Shown: positions 29,909 to 40,727 of the stretch, one piece after another | Layout: each line of letters starts with the position of its first letter | Numbering within the stretch: position 1 is the first letter of the stretch | Origin: Craspedostauros australis | Lineage: Eukaryota; Bacillariophyta; Bacillariophyceae; Mastogloiales; Achnanthaceae | Assembly: GCA_026770025.1 (NCBI GenBank) | Contig: JAMXDE010000006.1 | Span: 2,920,001-2,984,000, forward strand | Reading direction: 5' to 3' | Length of the DNA: 64,000 bases | The notes under the pieces: generated by a model | Seen by the model: the letters and a program-made list of their open reading frames with translations, nothing else | Told to the model about the DNA's origin: nothing | Databases searched by the model: none | Position numbers and translations under genes: made by a program

Positions 29909-29912
29909 TTTT
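29909..29912 (+). terminator. RNA polymerase III terminator (T4) after tRNA-Gly copy 1
   Basis: A TTTT run 10 nt after the tRNA. The equivalent position holds T5 in the other two copies. Confidence 0.6.
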
Positions 29913-30030
29913 GGATGAAACAATCCAGGAATGTGAATTTTGCTTCTTTTTCGTTGTTCTGGACAGCAACATCCCGAGGATCATGGTGTCGGCACCACCT
30001 CATAATTCCTCTCTTTCCTCACCTCACACT

Positions 30031-32037
30031 GGAGGTGTTTGCGTGGCTCATAATTTCATAACTGGCGAGGCTGGCGCGCCCCTATCCCGAGTCACGATCT
30101 TAGTCCCGTTAAGCGTATCGACTCAATGGATCGTTATGAGTCGTGTATCCCATCCACGTTTCGATCTGGATCTTGCTCCTTTTGCGCAATCCTGTTCGTT
30201 ACGGTTGTACAGCCTCCAATTCTTGATATACTTGCCTACCTGCTTCGGATGTTCCTTCATATGCTTCCAACTTGCTGGCGTGCCCCATTTGCCAGGGTGT
30301 CTTTTGATAGTCTATGCACTGCATCTTCCATGCATTATTGGTCTTCGTCCTGAATATGCATAGTGCGGATGCGTTGGAGATACTTCAAAACAATTGCAGT
30401 CACATCAATATGCGTGAATCTGCGACGTGCCAGATCACATCAACATGGGGTCACAGATAGTTGATTGACAGGAAGAGCCTAGATGGATGGCTTCAAGACA
30501 GCGGCGAGTTGGATGAAGGACTCTCTGGTGATACCAACGAAGTTGTAGAACTCCATAGCATCACCATGTTTGAGAATGTTTCGCCAGAAGGTACTAGTGT
30601 CACAAGAGAAAATCCCAAGCTCTAGTAGTGGCCTCTGCGCAAAGCAGTAGGCAAGCCACTGTGGAGGTAGTCAGCAACAGCGAACATGAGAAGACGCTGC
30701 AGCGCCATGAGTTTCTCATTTATTTTTATATCACAATGATTATAACTGTTAAGTCATGCGCCGACGGGCTTTGATTCCGCCTCGTTTATTCAACATGATA
30801 GCATGCTGCGGAAACGGAGTGAAGCCGAGTGATGCCTAGTGTGTGCAAGGTGATATTGTGGGACTGTTGGCTGGCATTGCAGACAGGTGATCCGATTGCG
30901 AGCTGGGGTCAGTGTCCTTTTGCTGGCACAGCTGGAGCATCCAATTGACGAGCACTATGGGAGCGTGGGGGTGGCGTCTCCGAGACCTGATCTCATAGCT
31001 TGGGTCCATCCAGACAGTGCCACCATTTGATGTGAAGGGGGGCGCTCCCAAAGGGTTCGGAGCACCGCTGGGACGTCCGCAGGCAGTAGTGCTTGGAGTT
31101 GTAGGGCCTGCTCCTGGAGGAGCGCAATCATGTCCTTGGCTGTCTGCTCTGCCTTTGCTGAGTGGCGATCTTGCCATTGCTCCAGGGCTGTGTGCCAGAG
31201 TAGATTAGAAACACTGGGCTGCCAGTCACGTAGAAGGCAGGACGCTTGTCGGCGCGCTTGCTGTCCCATGGGAGGCGCATGCTCATGCCAAAGGGAGGCC
31301 TATCCACCCCATACTATGGCCATTCACCCTACTGCTGCCTGCTGTAGCTGAATATGTTTGGTGGGCGAATCATGGATGCCGGAAGGGGGGATGCCACCTG
31401 TGGAGATGCGTTCGAGCGCTGTGCACAGAAGCTGGGCAACTGGAGGAGGAGTAGTGGGCGGTCGCATGTGTCATGAGTTGCTCAGCGATGATGATGAGGA
31501 TGGTAGAGGTGGCTACCTCATAGCGGCATTGGAGGAAAGAGGAGCAATCCATTATGATAGAGCAGATGCCAATACTATAAAAGGAAACGCTAATCATACT
31601 ACAACTCTTGGAACAAGCTATATGATGGAAGGGCACAGTGTGCATGAAAGATGGACAAATAGCACATGTCGATGGTAGAAACAAGGGAGGAAGTAGAGGG
31701 TAGCACGACGATACATGCACAACAGAGGTTATGAAAACTGATGCCAACGCATGCGAGGGAGGAAATCACAAAAAAACTCCCAAATTGCCGTTGGAGGAGC
31801 GATTTGAGAGGAAGGCACGAGATGAGATCTCGACGAAAAGTGAGAGTTGAGTTATGAACGCTCTTTTTGGGGCGTTCATAACTCAACTCCAGGATTTCAT
31901 AATTGTTTCGATTGACGTTATACGCTCGTTTCGGTCCTGGTCACCCCCTGTTCGAAAGGTATCTTGTGTTCATAATGGAGTGATCTGATTGGCTTAGAAG
32001 CCGATATTATGAAATTATGAGCCACGCAAACACCTCC
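30031..32037. mobile_element. TIR DNA transposon E1 (Harbinger-like, decayed)
   Basis: 2007 bp with perfect 31-bp terminal inverted repeats that start GGAGGTGTTTGCGTGGCTCA and end in TTTCATAA, flanked on both sides by ACT (30028-30030 and 32038-32040), read as a 3-bp target-site duplication. The 3-bp duplication and GG start fit the PIF/Harbinger group. On the minus strand at about 30485-30720 are remnants of a transposase N-terminus (MALQRLLMFAVADYL and FYNFVGITRESFIQLA) broken by a stop and a frameshift. The right 190 bp resembles that of element E2. The centre holds another small minus-strand frame (30955-31269) rich in Gln and Leu. Non-autonomous in its present form. Confidence 0.8.
30485..30720 (-). 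pseudogene. Transposase N-terminal remnant in E1
   Basis: The reverse strand encodes MALQRLLMFAVADYLHSGL and, after a stop and a frame change, TFWRNILKHGDAMEF and YNFVGITRESFIQLAAVLKP. The xxTRxSFxxLxxxLxP pattern resembles the N-terminal region of Harbinger-type DDE transposases (from memory). The same two segments, with different lesions, occur in E2, which supports a shared ancestral protein. No catalytic core was found in E1. Confidence 0.55.
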
Positions 32038-33034
32038 ACTGGAGGTGGTTGTAAGGGTCATAATTTCATAACTGGTCAGCCTCGTTCACCCCAATTTCAA
32101 GTCACGGCCATCAGTCCCGTAGTCAATTCTGCCCCCAAGACTAAATCAGTGCCCGTCAATCCATTGATTCCTTCCATACATCACCATTTCTCTCCACGGC
32201 CACTTTCGTCGTATCACCCCGTTCAGGATTGTCATGTCATCATTTGCGGATTGTTAAGATAAGCATTATGTGCATCCTATTATATTGTGGAGAGTATAGT
32301 ATACTATTCATGCCATAGGATGAGTCACTGTGCTCCATTGTATTATATAATATTATGCTGCATAGTATTCGCAAGTGTTGCTGTTGCCGTGAATGTGGAC
32401 GTGAACGTGTAGGGATGTCACAAACAACCCTGTGCTACTTGACACAACACACACAAGGGAGGAAGCACACAACAGAGCCCAATCGTCCACAACGTGAGGA
32501 ATCAACGCACCACCGAAGCTGTCACAACATCACCACCCACACGGTTGGATACCATCGCAGTCTGATATCGACCAAAAGCGACGGCATCATGTCTGTCCAC
32601 AGTGAGCACAAGCCATGTACTTGTGTTGTAAGAGCTATCTAAATATATCTAACCCTAATGGACAACATGCCACATAGCTTGCTAAAATGTCATGTTGTCC
32701 GATTCATGATTGGCAGGATGATACTTGACCTCGCTGAATGGGGCTGTATGCTTACACATCCACAGCTTCAGTTTTGCACATCTCTTGCTGCTTCACACAT
32801 TCACAAATACATGTGTCTTGCCCACGTGCAGTTTTCAACTTCCATATACCAGATGGATGTGTATGTTTGTACATATGTGTTGCTCCTCACCATCCGCAGT
32901 TCATCTCCATACTATTCACTTTGCGTTGCCACTTTCCTGCTTCCCCCGTCTTCCTTTCTCCATTGGCTGTGCTGCTGGCGTCCACTCCTTCATTCATTGA
33001 ATGCTCAACGTACCTATCCCAACTATCGCAGCAT

Positions 33035-33316
33035 TCACTGCAATCGTTTGCTTGCCAATTGTCTCATTGTCAATGCTTTGATGATACAAATGGCCATTGT
33101 AGCTTCCCACTCGCACCTTCTTTGCTTCTGAGTATCGTTGATGCATTCCACATCTTCCTTTGCTTTCTTCTCAAGAGCCATCACTTCGTATGTCAGGTTG
33201 CAATTGTCATCCATAGTCCCTGTTTTGCAAGAGTGCTCTTCCATTGCCTCAACTTCAGCCTCTGCCATGTCCATTGCTCTCCACATCCTCCAAGATCTCT
33301 TCCGACCTTCCAACAA
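33035..33316 (-). pseudogene. Coiled-coil fragment inside E2
   Basis: 93 residues, MLEGRKRSWRMWRAMDMAEA and onward, rich in Glu/Lys/Met with heptad-like spacing. It lies downstream of the transposase remnant on the same strand. A coiled-coil frame also ends the accessory region of the larger element E3, so this may be the remains of an element-borne second protein. Evidence is composition and position only. Confidence 0.3.
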
Positions 33317-33659
33317 AGGCAGATCCTACCAGAAATGGTTCTTCAATGCTGACTTGAAAGTCAGATACTTTGTTGCAATGGCAGTGACATCGATGTAGTC
33401 AAACATACAACTATTGAAACGGAGACGGTAGTTGGGTATAAGTTCGTATCTAATGCAATGTTTGACGGATTGTGTCTGTTTCATGTTGTTTCGCTCCGAT
33501 GTCCTTTTCTCTGTGTTGCACCTTTCGTGCTCGTTTCTGTGGCTGTTGTTGCTCGCTGCTGTTCATGACTCACTCGAGCCCTCATGACTGGTTTCGCTCC
33601 AACAACAACAGCGAATATCAGATGGCCGTGGTGGCGCCGTGGCTCGCGGATCAACGGGC

Positions 33660-33950
33660 AACGCTTCAATGCCGGGCTCTAGCACTTCAGCCAATCAATC
33701 GAACGATGGCCTGGTGAGTCCGATGAAGTTGTAGAACTCCATGAAGTCGCCATGCTCTCAAATCAAAGACCAGAAAGATAGCGCTTGATGATGGAAGATG
33801 CCGGAGCTGAGGTACCAACCCCTTCGCACACTTGTTGGCATGGTGTCAAGGATGCAGTGCGCCACAGCACACATGAGGAGGTGCTGCTGTGCAGCAAGAT
33901 GCTCAAGAACGACAAGGATGATGGCAATCAAGGCAGCCTGGCGCTGGCGA
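33660..33950 (-). pseudogene. Transposase N-terminal remnant in E2
   Basis: Reverse-strand reading gives LLMCAVAHCILDTM, then TSVRRGWYLSSG, then after stops HGDFMEFYNFIGLTRPSFD and LAEVLEPGIEALP. It is collinear with the E1 remnant and broken by at least two in-frame stop codons. Assigned to the same Harbinger-like transposase by similarity between the two copies. Confidence 0.55.
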
Positions 33951-34378
33951 TGATGGTGGGAAGATATGATCCGCTGGAGTTCATCGGATGATAAATACAG
34001 AGGTACACTAGGTGCATCTAAAGAAGGAGTTAAATTGCAACAGACAGTTGCGATACAATGGGTGGGAACGAATAATCAATTTGCAGTAGAGCACATCGGA
34101 TCAATCTGGTGTGAGCACAAAGTTTTGCTCCGATGTAGCTGTTGAGAACGAATTTTGGACTACCACGACTCGTCAGAGAGATTATGAAATTATGAACGGT
34201 CTCCGAGGAGCGTTCATATTCGCGGACAAGGAGTTCATAATTATTTCGATTGACGTTATGTCGACGTTGACCCCCAATTCGACGAGGAGCCGAAAGGTAT
34301 CTTGTGCCCTAAATGGAGCGATATGATTGGTCGAGAGGCCCAGATTATGAAATTATGACCCTTACAACCACCTCCACT

Positions 34379-34694
34379 GTCGCATGGAACTTGGTTGTTG
34401 TCTGGCTTGTTTCGTTTTGCACTTGGATTGCTTCAGAGAATTCATCGACACCAGCGCCTGGAGGGTTCCAAGGACAACTCTTGCGCGCTCCTGCACACTC
34501 TGAAAAGATGACACACAACAGGTAACAGTTCCATCAACTCATGTTGATCTGATTCATTTGAACGCCGATGTCTTGTGGTAGTGGAAAAAAGACCCAATTT
34601 TGGAAATAGACGAAGAATGTGATTAATGTTTAAAGAACATATACTCAATATTCGGCTGACGTCAGCATGAGCACGATCGTGAAGTGTGGCCACA
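34379..34694. other. Spacer between E2 and tRNA-Gly copy 2
   Basis: About 316 bp of unique sequence with no gene. It separates the E2 target duplication from the tRNA gene. Confidence 0.5.
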
Positions 34695-34765
34695 GCACCA
34701 GTGGTTTAGTGGTAAAATCCAACGTTGCCATCGTTGGGCCCCGGGTTCGATTCCCGGCTGGTGCA
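34695..34765 (+). tRNA. trnG-GCC: tRNA-Gly (anticodon GCC), copy 2
   Basis: 71 nt, identical in sequence to copy 1, with canonical acceptor, A box, B box and GCC anticodon. A T5 run follows at 34774-34778. It forms the left arm of an inverted repeat with copy 3. Confidence 0.95.
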
Positions 34766-34773
34766 TTCCTATC

Positions 34774-34778
34774 TTTTT
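34774..34778 (+). terminator. RNA polymerase III terminator (T5) after tRNA-Gly copy 2
   Basis: A TTTTT run 9 nt after the tRNA 3' end, in the conserved tail shared by all three copies. Confidence 0.6.
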
Positions 34779-35264
34779 AGACGAAACAATCCAGAAATCT
34801 ACGGTTTTTCTTGGATTTTTGCTTGAACGGTACGAGCGATCCGTCCTTGTTGGATGGATGGCCTGCCAATGGAGAGAGAGAGAGCCGCAATGCGAGAAGC
34901 AATCGGTTTGTATTCTATGTGACTTCCAACCAGGTGATCCCAGGAAGTTGCTGTTTTTATTGTTGGTTGAGATGACGGGGATCGGATGAAGACGAATCCA
35001 AATCAAACCATGGCATCGAGCAGACTCTCGGTCCGAGACGTCGCACAACGCGTCATCAAAATGGAAATGCTGGAACAACTGCACCAGGAAATAAGAACGA
35101 TGGCGATCACCCTCGGAATTTCGTCCCCACCCATGCCTTCCTTTCACGTTGTGGCAGCCCTCCCAATCAATGTTGTTGACGACCTATCCATTCAACAAGG
35201 ACGGATCGCTCGTACAGCTCAAGCAAAAGCATGAGCAACCGTAGCTTCCTGGATTGTTTCATCC

Positions 35265-35269
35265 AAAAA
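35265..35269 (-). terminator. RNA polymerase III terminator (T5) after tRNA-Gly copy 3
   Basis: AAAAA on the plus strand, read as T5 on the tRNA strand, 9 nt after the tRNA 3' end. Confidence 0.6.
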
Positions 35270-35277
35270 GATAGAGG

Positions 35278-35348
35278 TGCACCAGCCGGGAATCGAACCC
35301 GGGGCCCAACGATGGCAACGTTGGATTTTACCACTAAACCACTGGTGC
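35278..35348 (-). tRNA. trnG-GCC: tRNA-Gly (anticodon GCC), copy 3
   Basis: 71 nt on the reverse strand, identical to copies 1 and 2. Right arm of the inverted repeat. All folding features are intact, so it is likely functional. Confidence 0.95.
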
Positions 35349-35931
35349 TGTGGTCGAGCTGTGAAGCCCTTTGCATGCCAATCTTTGGAGGAATCAGAAC
35401 ATACCATCTTCTAGAACTTGCCTCTTTTTCTCGATGAGATGAGCGAGACTGAATGCAGAGGGGAGCCTTTGAATTATGATGGCCAACATCATCCATCTGT
35501 CTTGTCCATAAGAATGGCATGAGCGTGCACCATACTGTACCATCTGTGCTTTCTTGTGTTCCGGTGGGCCATGACGATCTCTGGCACCAAGCCATGTGCT
35601 TGGGCTTGCCTCGGTCAGGCGAGCGCTGTACGCAAGTAACATGCGCTTTACCTCAAGGTGCTTCGTCATTGATTGTCGCCCATACACATCCCATCCATCG
35701 AATCAACGTCAACAAGAATGATTGCGGAGTTCAACAGTATTGTATTTGATGCATGTCGTTATTATTATTGTGTCTATTCATTCGATGGAGTTTGCCGGAA
35801 GTCGTGTTGTATTCGGTGCTCCGCATGTACGTCTCAGTATGTGATCGTCGTCAATTGTCGTGTCAATGTCTCGCGCGATCATGATGATTGTCATCAAAGG
35901 TGCAACTCAAGTGCTGGTAGTCGTCTACTCT
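35349..35931. other. Spacer between tRNA-Gly copy 3 and the transporter gene
   Basis: About 580 bp with no recognised gene; only short overlapping frames. It contains the 3' flank of the MFS-like gene. Confidence 0.5.
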
Positions 35932-38157
35932 CTACTTCTGCTGCTGCTGCTGCTCACGGAACATAGGCGTGGCGGCGGGGATCATCAAGAGTCCCCCGAT
36001 GCCGATGATTCCAGCCAGGATTGACCACATCGCGGTCCAGCCGACGGATGTGATAATGTGGCTGGAGATGGCCCAGAATGGCGCGGTGAGGATGAATCCA
36101 AGTCCATCAAGGAAGCAGAGCGTCATGCCCTTCTGTTCGGCGAAGGTGGAAGAAGAGGAGATGAGATTCGGGATTTGGAAGAATGCAAAAGCGAGGTTGG
36201 ATGTGAATGTGGCCGAGCAGGCAACAACGGCTGCCGCCACCATGTACGGATGCGGAAGGACTGCCGATCGAACCGACTGCAGTCCGCATGCCGCCAATCC
36301 CAGCACAGCAGTGATGCTGCGGAGGTAGCTGTTTCGCAGACGCCTGGTCTTTTGCTCGACCGTTGGCAGCTTGAGGAATGCCGACGATTGGGACAGACCG
36401 TGCACAAAGCCGAAGGTGAGCGCCGTCGTGAGTCCCGCGCATATGGCGTGCGACAGTCCAGTGAATTCGTGCAGGAACGGTCCCATGATACGGTCTGACG
36501 TTCTCGACAGGTACCCGGCGATGTGTGCCAATCCCACCACCCAGAAGAGCGGCTTTCCAAGAACCTTGCGAATCGTGACGATGAGGCTCTCCTGGGCCGG
36601 CTTGGAGGCTGCGTCACCGCGCGGTTGACGTCGCATGATGTTGGAGGGTGGTGCAGTTTTGGTGGGTGCGGATGGGAAGTACACGCGTGCCAAGGCCCAT
36701 CCGATGAGAGGCAGCAGGGTGCTGCAGCGTGCGACGGTACGCCAGTGGAAGAAGGGGAGAAGGAAGGTGCCGAGGACCATCTTCGAAAAGACCTGCCCGC
36801 TCGTCGCAGAGAGGGCAAGGAGGGTGATGGCCCTGGAGAACTTCCGGCTGTTCTCTGGCGTCTTCTTCTGGCCTGGCGCGGCGTACTTCTGAGCGACAAC
36901 GATGGAGCAGACGGCCCAAAGCGCGGACGCCACAAATTCCAGCCCGGCGATCGTCAAGCCAGCAATGGTCGGATTGGTGGGGATCACCGACAGGGTGAGG
37001 AGGAAGCCGGAGACGATGAGGAGGTACCAGTTGGCGATCGTCTTTGGATGCAGGGTCTGCGTCATGACCCCGTTGAACCACTTGCCGCTGCCTCCGCCGA
37101 TGATGGCGATGGATGCCGCATGCGTGACGAAGGCCGTGAGGGAAAGCGGTGCCGCCCCCGCCGCGGCGTTGGACGCAGAAGCCAAGGCAGCCTGTTGAAC
37201 GGCGTCTTGCGCGATCATGGGGACAAGGGTGGTTGGCAACGTGATGGCGCAGGACGTGCAAAAGAAGACGGACGCGACGGCCCAGTCAAAGGGGAGGACG
37301 TTCTTGGCCGAGCGCAGGTTTTCGCGGATGTTGCGAAGGAGGGTGCCTTTGTTGGGGTTGTAGGGGATGCCATGACCCGTTCTCGCCACGGTGGTTGACG
37401 GAGGCACCGATGATGACAGCGTGGGAGATGCCAGGGACGTTTGCGACCCCGAAGACAGTGCGGTGGATGAGGCAGATACGTGTGGCCGCGGCTTGCTTGC
37501 CGCAGCGGCCGTCGGAGGCGAGACCGATGGTTTTGAGATCCTGCGCCACGATGTTGCAGGCTTCGTTTGGAAGCGAGCGCTGGACATTCCCAATGGTTGC
37601 GAGACTCCATGTGCTGATGGCTTGTTCTTAGGTTTGGACGTCGTTGATGATGGTGTCGTTGATGATGACGATGATGGCGTCGATCTCGGCGTGGGCTTCT
37701 GGCGCTGCATCCCGACCTTGCCTCCACGAATTGGAGCGATGTGATTGTGCTGGTACGCCCGAATACTGTTGTTGTTGTTGTTGTTGCTGCTGCTGCTGCG
37801 AATGCTTGGCTGGGACAGTCCAGCACCGCAAGGCAGACTGTTGCCACTGGCAAAGCCATCATCATCCGCCGCGATGCCGGATGCCGAGGATGACGCAAAT
37901 AGAAGCCCGTCCGATTGTCGATCCCCAAAGAGCGACCGCGTGCCGGTGAAGAAGGAGGAACGCGTCTTGTGCTGCTGTTGTTGCTGCTGCTGCCGGTGTC
38001 CACGAGATAACCTTCTTCCATTCAGGCCCGAGTTGGGGCTCTTGCCACCCCGCGAGGATGGTCGCACGGCATGGACCGATTGCAGGTGCTCTTCCGATTG
38101 CACGAAGTAGAGGCACGAGACAGCCAACGCTGCCGACTTGGCGGATGGTAGCAGCAT
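35932..38157 (-). CDS. MFS-like multi-span membrane transporter with signal-type leader
   Basis: 741 residues. The start MLLPSAKSAALAVSCLYFVQ is a short signal-like leader, so targeting to the secretory route or the plastid envelope is possible. Residues about 40-275 are low-complexity (Gln, Ser and Asn runs). From about residue 290 there are roughly 11-12 hydrophobic segments, for example WAVASVFFCTSCAITLPTTL, WYLLIVSGFLLTLSVIP, PLFWVVGLAHIAGYLSR and WSILAGIIGIGGLLMIPAA. The GGGSGKWFNGVMTQTLHPK loop between early helices fits the major-facilitator conserved loop (G-x-x-x-D/N-R/K-type), suggesting a phosphate-ester or organic-anion carrier. The substrate cannot be read from the sequence. A C-terminal REQQQQQK tail ends the protein. 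Confidence 0.75.
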   Translation of the reverse strand: MLLPSAKSAALAVSCLYFVQSEEHLQSVHAVRPSSRGGKSPNSGLNGRRLSRGHRQQQQQQQHKTRSSFFTGTRSLFGDRQSDGLLFASSSASGIAADDDGFASGNSLPCGAGLSQPSIRSSSSNNNNNNSIRAYQHNHIAPIRGGKVGMQRQKPTPRSTPSSSSSTTPSSTTSKPKNKPSAHGVSQPLGMSSARFQTKPATSWRRISKPSVSPPTAAAASKPRPHVSASSTALSSGSQTSLASPTLSSSVPPSTTVARTGHGIPYNPNKGTLLRNIRENLRSAKNVLPFDWAVASVFFCTSCAITLPTTLVPMIAQDAVQQAALASASNAAAGAAPLSLTAFVTHAASIAIIGGGSGKWFNGVMTQTLHPKTIANWYLLIVSGFLLTLSVIPTNPTIAGLTIAGLEFVASALWAVCSIVVAQKYAAPGQKKTPENSRKFSRAITLLALSATSGQVFSKMVLGTFLLPFFHWRTVARCSTLLPLIGWALARVYFPSAPTKTAPPSNIMRRQPRGDAASKPAQESLIVTIRKVLGKPLFWVVGLAHIAGYLSRTSDRIMGPFLHEFTGLSHAICAGLTTALTFGFVHGLSQSSAFLKLPTVEQKTRRLRNSYLRSITAVLGLAACGLQSVRSAVLPHPYMVAAAVVACSATFTSNLAFAFFQIPNLISSSSTFAEQKGMTLCFLDGLGFILTAPFWAISSHIITSVGWTAMWSILAGIIGIGGLLMIPAATPMFREQQQQQK

Positions 38158-39861
38158 CCTTCCTCAAGGTATTCTTTCTATTCTTTCTATTCTTTCCGAT
38201 GTTGCTCTTGTTGCTGATGTTGCTGATGTTGATCTCGTGACACAAGATGCGTTGGTGTTTGCTGTTCTTGTTGTTGCTCTGGACCTTCGGTTTTTATGAG
38301 ATGTGCGTTGTTGGGGGGAGCTGGTGAAGTTGAAGTTGAGGGTCAGGTACGGCCATGTGCAAGTGTGTGCGAGTGTGTGCGAGCGTGTCTGCGTTTCTGT
38401 TTGCAATTCGTGCGACGCAGATGCAGATGTTATTGATGTTGATTCGAACGTGTGAATTGCGGTTCCGATAATGGATGTGTGATGGGTGTGTGACAGAGCA
38501 ATGATGGGTGTTTGGAGATGAGAAGGAGTCGAAAAGCGAACGCGCGAACCCGAAAACGAAAAGAACAAAGTTGGCAGAACGAAGACATGCCAAATGAAGA
38601 GGATGAGGAGGAAGAAGTGAGAGGAAGGAGGGAGTTGTGAGCATCACCAATGAGAAGGGCGATGTCGCAGCACGCCAAAAAAGCCAAATTCCGAATCAGA
38701 ACAGGACACGCGGCACTCCGCATCTTGAGATGTTCTGCATCACCATCTGATGTGCGAGCCGATTCCTGTCGATCAGAACACCCCCTCTCCTGAATGGCCA
38801 ATCACTCATCGGAGGACGCGTTGCGCCATTGATTGAAACACGCGCCGAGCCACACCTGTGAGGATCCTCGTGAACATCTCTGATGTGCCGATCGGGCGGC
38901 CCTCTGTGAGATCTGCCAATCGATTGGCCAATCAGAGAGCTGCCTAAAAATGGCGCGCAGGCTCAAATTCTGCACACGAGAACTTTGAGTTCTCCCAACA
39001 GCCACACACCAAAGTGCCGATCGTCATTTCTTGCATGATCATCACCGCCTGTGGCCCAAGAGAGTGCCGATGGTGCATCAAGATCGTGCTTCGAGGACGT
39101 TCATCAAGAATGTTCGTGCTTGGAAGCTGTCGCATGGATTGACGCACGGCTTGGATGGGGTTGACTTACTCTGCCAGATGATCAGCAATGTCTTTTCTTC
39201 CTTTCTTGCTTTCTTGCTTGCCTGGTATTGCGGTGATTGCGATGGCAGCGGCGTGAAGACAAGTGAAGATGATTGCGTCCGTTGATGCGGATACGAGGAC
39301 GATCAGGAACAACCCAGATCCTCGCGCTGCTGTTTCCGGTCAACTGTTGTTGAGTGTGCGGTGGATGGAGTAAGTGGAGTGGAGTGGAGTGGAGTAGACT
39401 GCTTGTGTGTTTCTTGTTTCCTTGATTCCACTTTCTTGGTCGACTACTTGATTGTGTGCCTTGTCGAGACTGTGCAGCCTGAGGGGGATGATGCGTCGTG
39501 ATCGGTGCCTGTGATTTCTTTCCTGTTCCTCGCTCGGGGATTGCGATTTTGTGGTTAATCGGATGATGACATCACAGCGTCAACAGCAACATCAAGGCAA
39601 CACCGTCGACACCAATGGAGTGTAGTGGTGGCGGCGTCGTTGTTATCGGTGTTGGATTTTTCCGCGCTGTTCTCGCGGTTCGTTGGGTGGATTGCGTGCG
39701 TGGCGTTGAGTGCAGACGCAATCGAGCCCTTTCCTTCCCACGCGAGAAAACCGCGATGTACCGTGGCGAGATTCTGGCCACGCACAGCATCTGCCAACAC
39801 AAACGACTGTTCTGCGAATTCAGTCCACAATTCTGCTTGATTTCGCTGGTTCGACCATCTG
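38158..39861. other. Intergenic region upstream of the transporter gene; short tandem repeats
   Basis: 1.7 kb. A 10-bp repeat (ttctttctat) lies at 38170-38196, close to the transporter start, and a (GGAGT)n run at 39373-39396. No gene is supported; longer frames lack domains. Confidence 0.45.
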
Positions 39862-40727
39862 GGAGTCATCGTAAAAGTTACAAAAAACTATAATTTGCTT
39901 TTTTGCTGACATCACGGGTCCCATAACAAGTGCACAGAAGCGTTGAGGACACAACGACCACTTCGACTAAATCAAAACGAATACAATCGACCCACCCGGC
40001 CAAACTACAACACAATCCGCCTCAACACCAACAATCTGCTCGAACATCAAGAACAAGTGAGATGGCTACTTTGAATATTCCTCCTCAGAAGGTTCTAATT
40101 TGGCTATATTTCTTCGATTCAACAATGTTGGCGCGCCGGTGTGGTGTGTTCCGTCCCCTACATCAAGTCGTGATCAACGACCAGTTGCCACACATCCCAT
40201 CACATCACATCCCACCAATGAAAACTCACATGTCTTTCACAAGATGAAACTACTCCAAGCAAGCTGATGGAATATTTGACTCCTCTTGGTAGGTTTGCTC
40301 CTCTGACCATCGCTGCCATTAACAATCCTTGATTCGAGTGTCATTGCTTTCATCCCACTGCTCATCATGACAAGCACATCAAGGATGAGTGGTGTCAGTC
40401 TTTGCTGTTGTGATGCATCATGTAGCAATTGGATCAAATGTGGGTTCCTCAATCTGCATTCCATGTTGATTCCCATGCCATTGATCTCCCTCTCCTCATT
40501 TGTGCATTGATACAATCCAGCTAACTGAGGTTGGCAGATACAAAAGATCTCCATGATGCCATCCTGGCACTGCAACAACAACCACAAACAAAAACATGCA
40601 CCCAACATCATCATCGAGCGGATACGTTCTGAAATTTGATCAAACAAAAGCCATCACAATCGTCATCACACATCAACACAAGCATGACATCTTGTTTCGA
40701 CTCCGTCAATGTGAATGTTGGTAACTT

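Larger units (their letters stand above)
32041..34375. mobile_element. TIR DNA transposon E2 (Harbinger-like, decayed), abutting E1
   Basis: 2335 bp with perfect 31-bp terminal inverted repeats that start GGAGGTGGTTGTAAGGGTCA and end in TTTCATAA. ACT lies on both sides (32038-32040 and 34376-34378), and the left ACT is shared with E1. Subterminal sequence (left about 90 bp, right about 190 bp) is homologous to E1, but the outer TIRs differ from E1 at five positions. The minus strand carries a broken transposase start (about 33660-33950), and downstream a 93-residue coiled-coil-like frame (33035-33316) rich in Glu, Lys and Met. No intact transposase is present. Confidence 0.8.
34689..35354. 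repeat. Large inverted repeat with tRNA-Gly genes in both arms
   Basis: The left arm (about 34689-34862) and right arm (about 35178-35354) are inverted copies. Each includes CCACAGC upstream, the full tRNA, the terminator and about 95 bp beyond it, including TACGAGCGATCCGTCCTTGT in both. The tRNA parts are identical and the tails have diverged by scattered substitutions and small indels. The spacer of about 315 bp has no recognised gene. tRNA copy 1 shares about the first 30 bp of the tail. Confidence 0.8.

Noticed and set aside
30028-32040. E1 as a CACTA-type transposon
   Set aside because: CACT occurs before GGAGG only on the left side; reading the right end inward gives CAGTGGAGG, so the TIR begins at GGAGG with an ACT duplication instead.
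34689-35354. tRNA-Gly copies as SINE heads
   Set aside because: The tRNAs are perfectly intact and no poly-A or target duplication is visible; real tRNA genes in a duplicated cassette are simpler.
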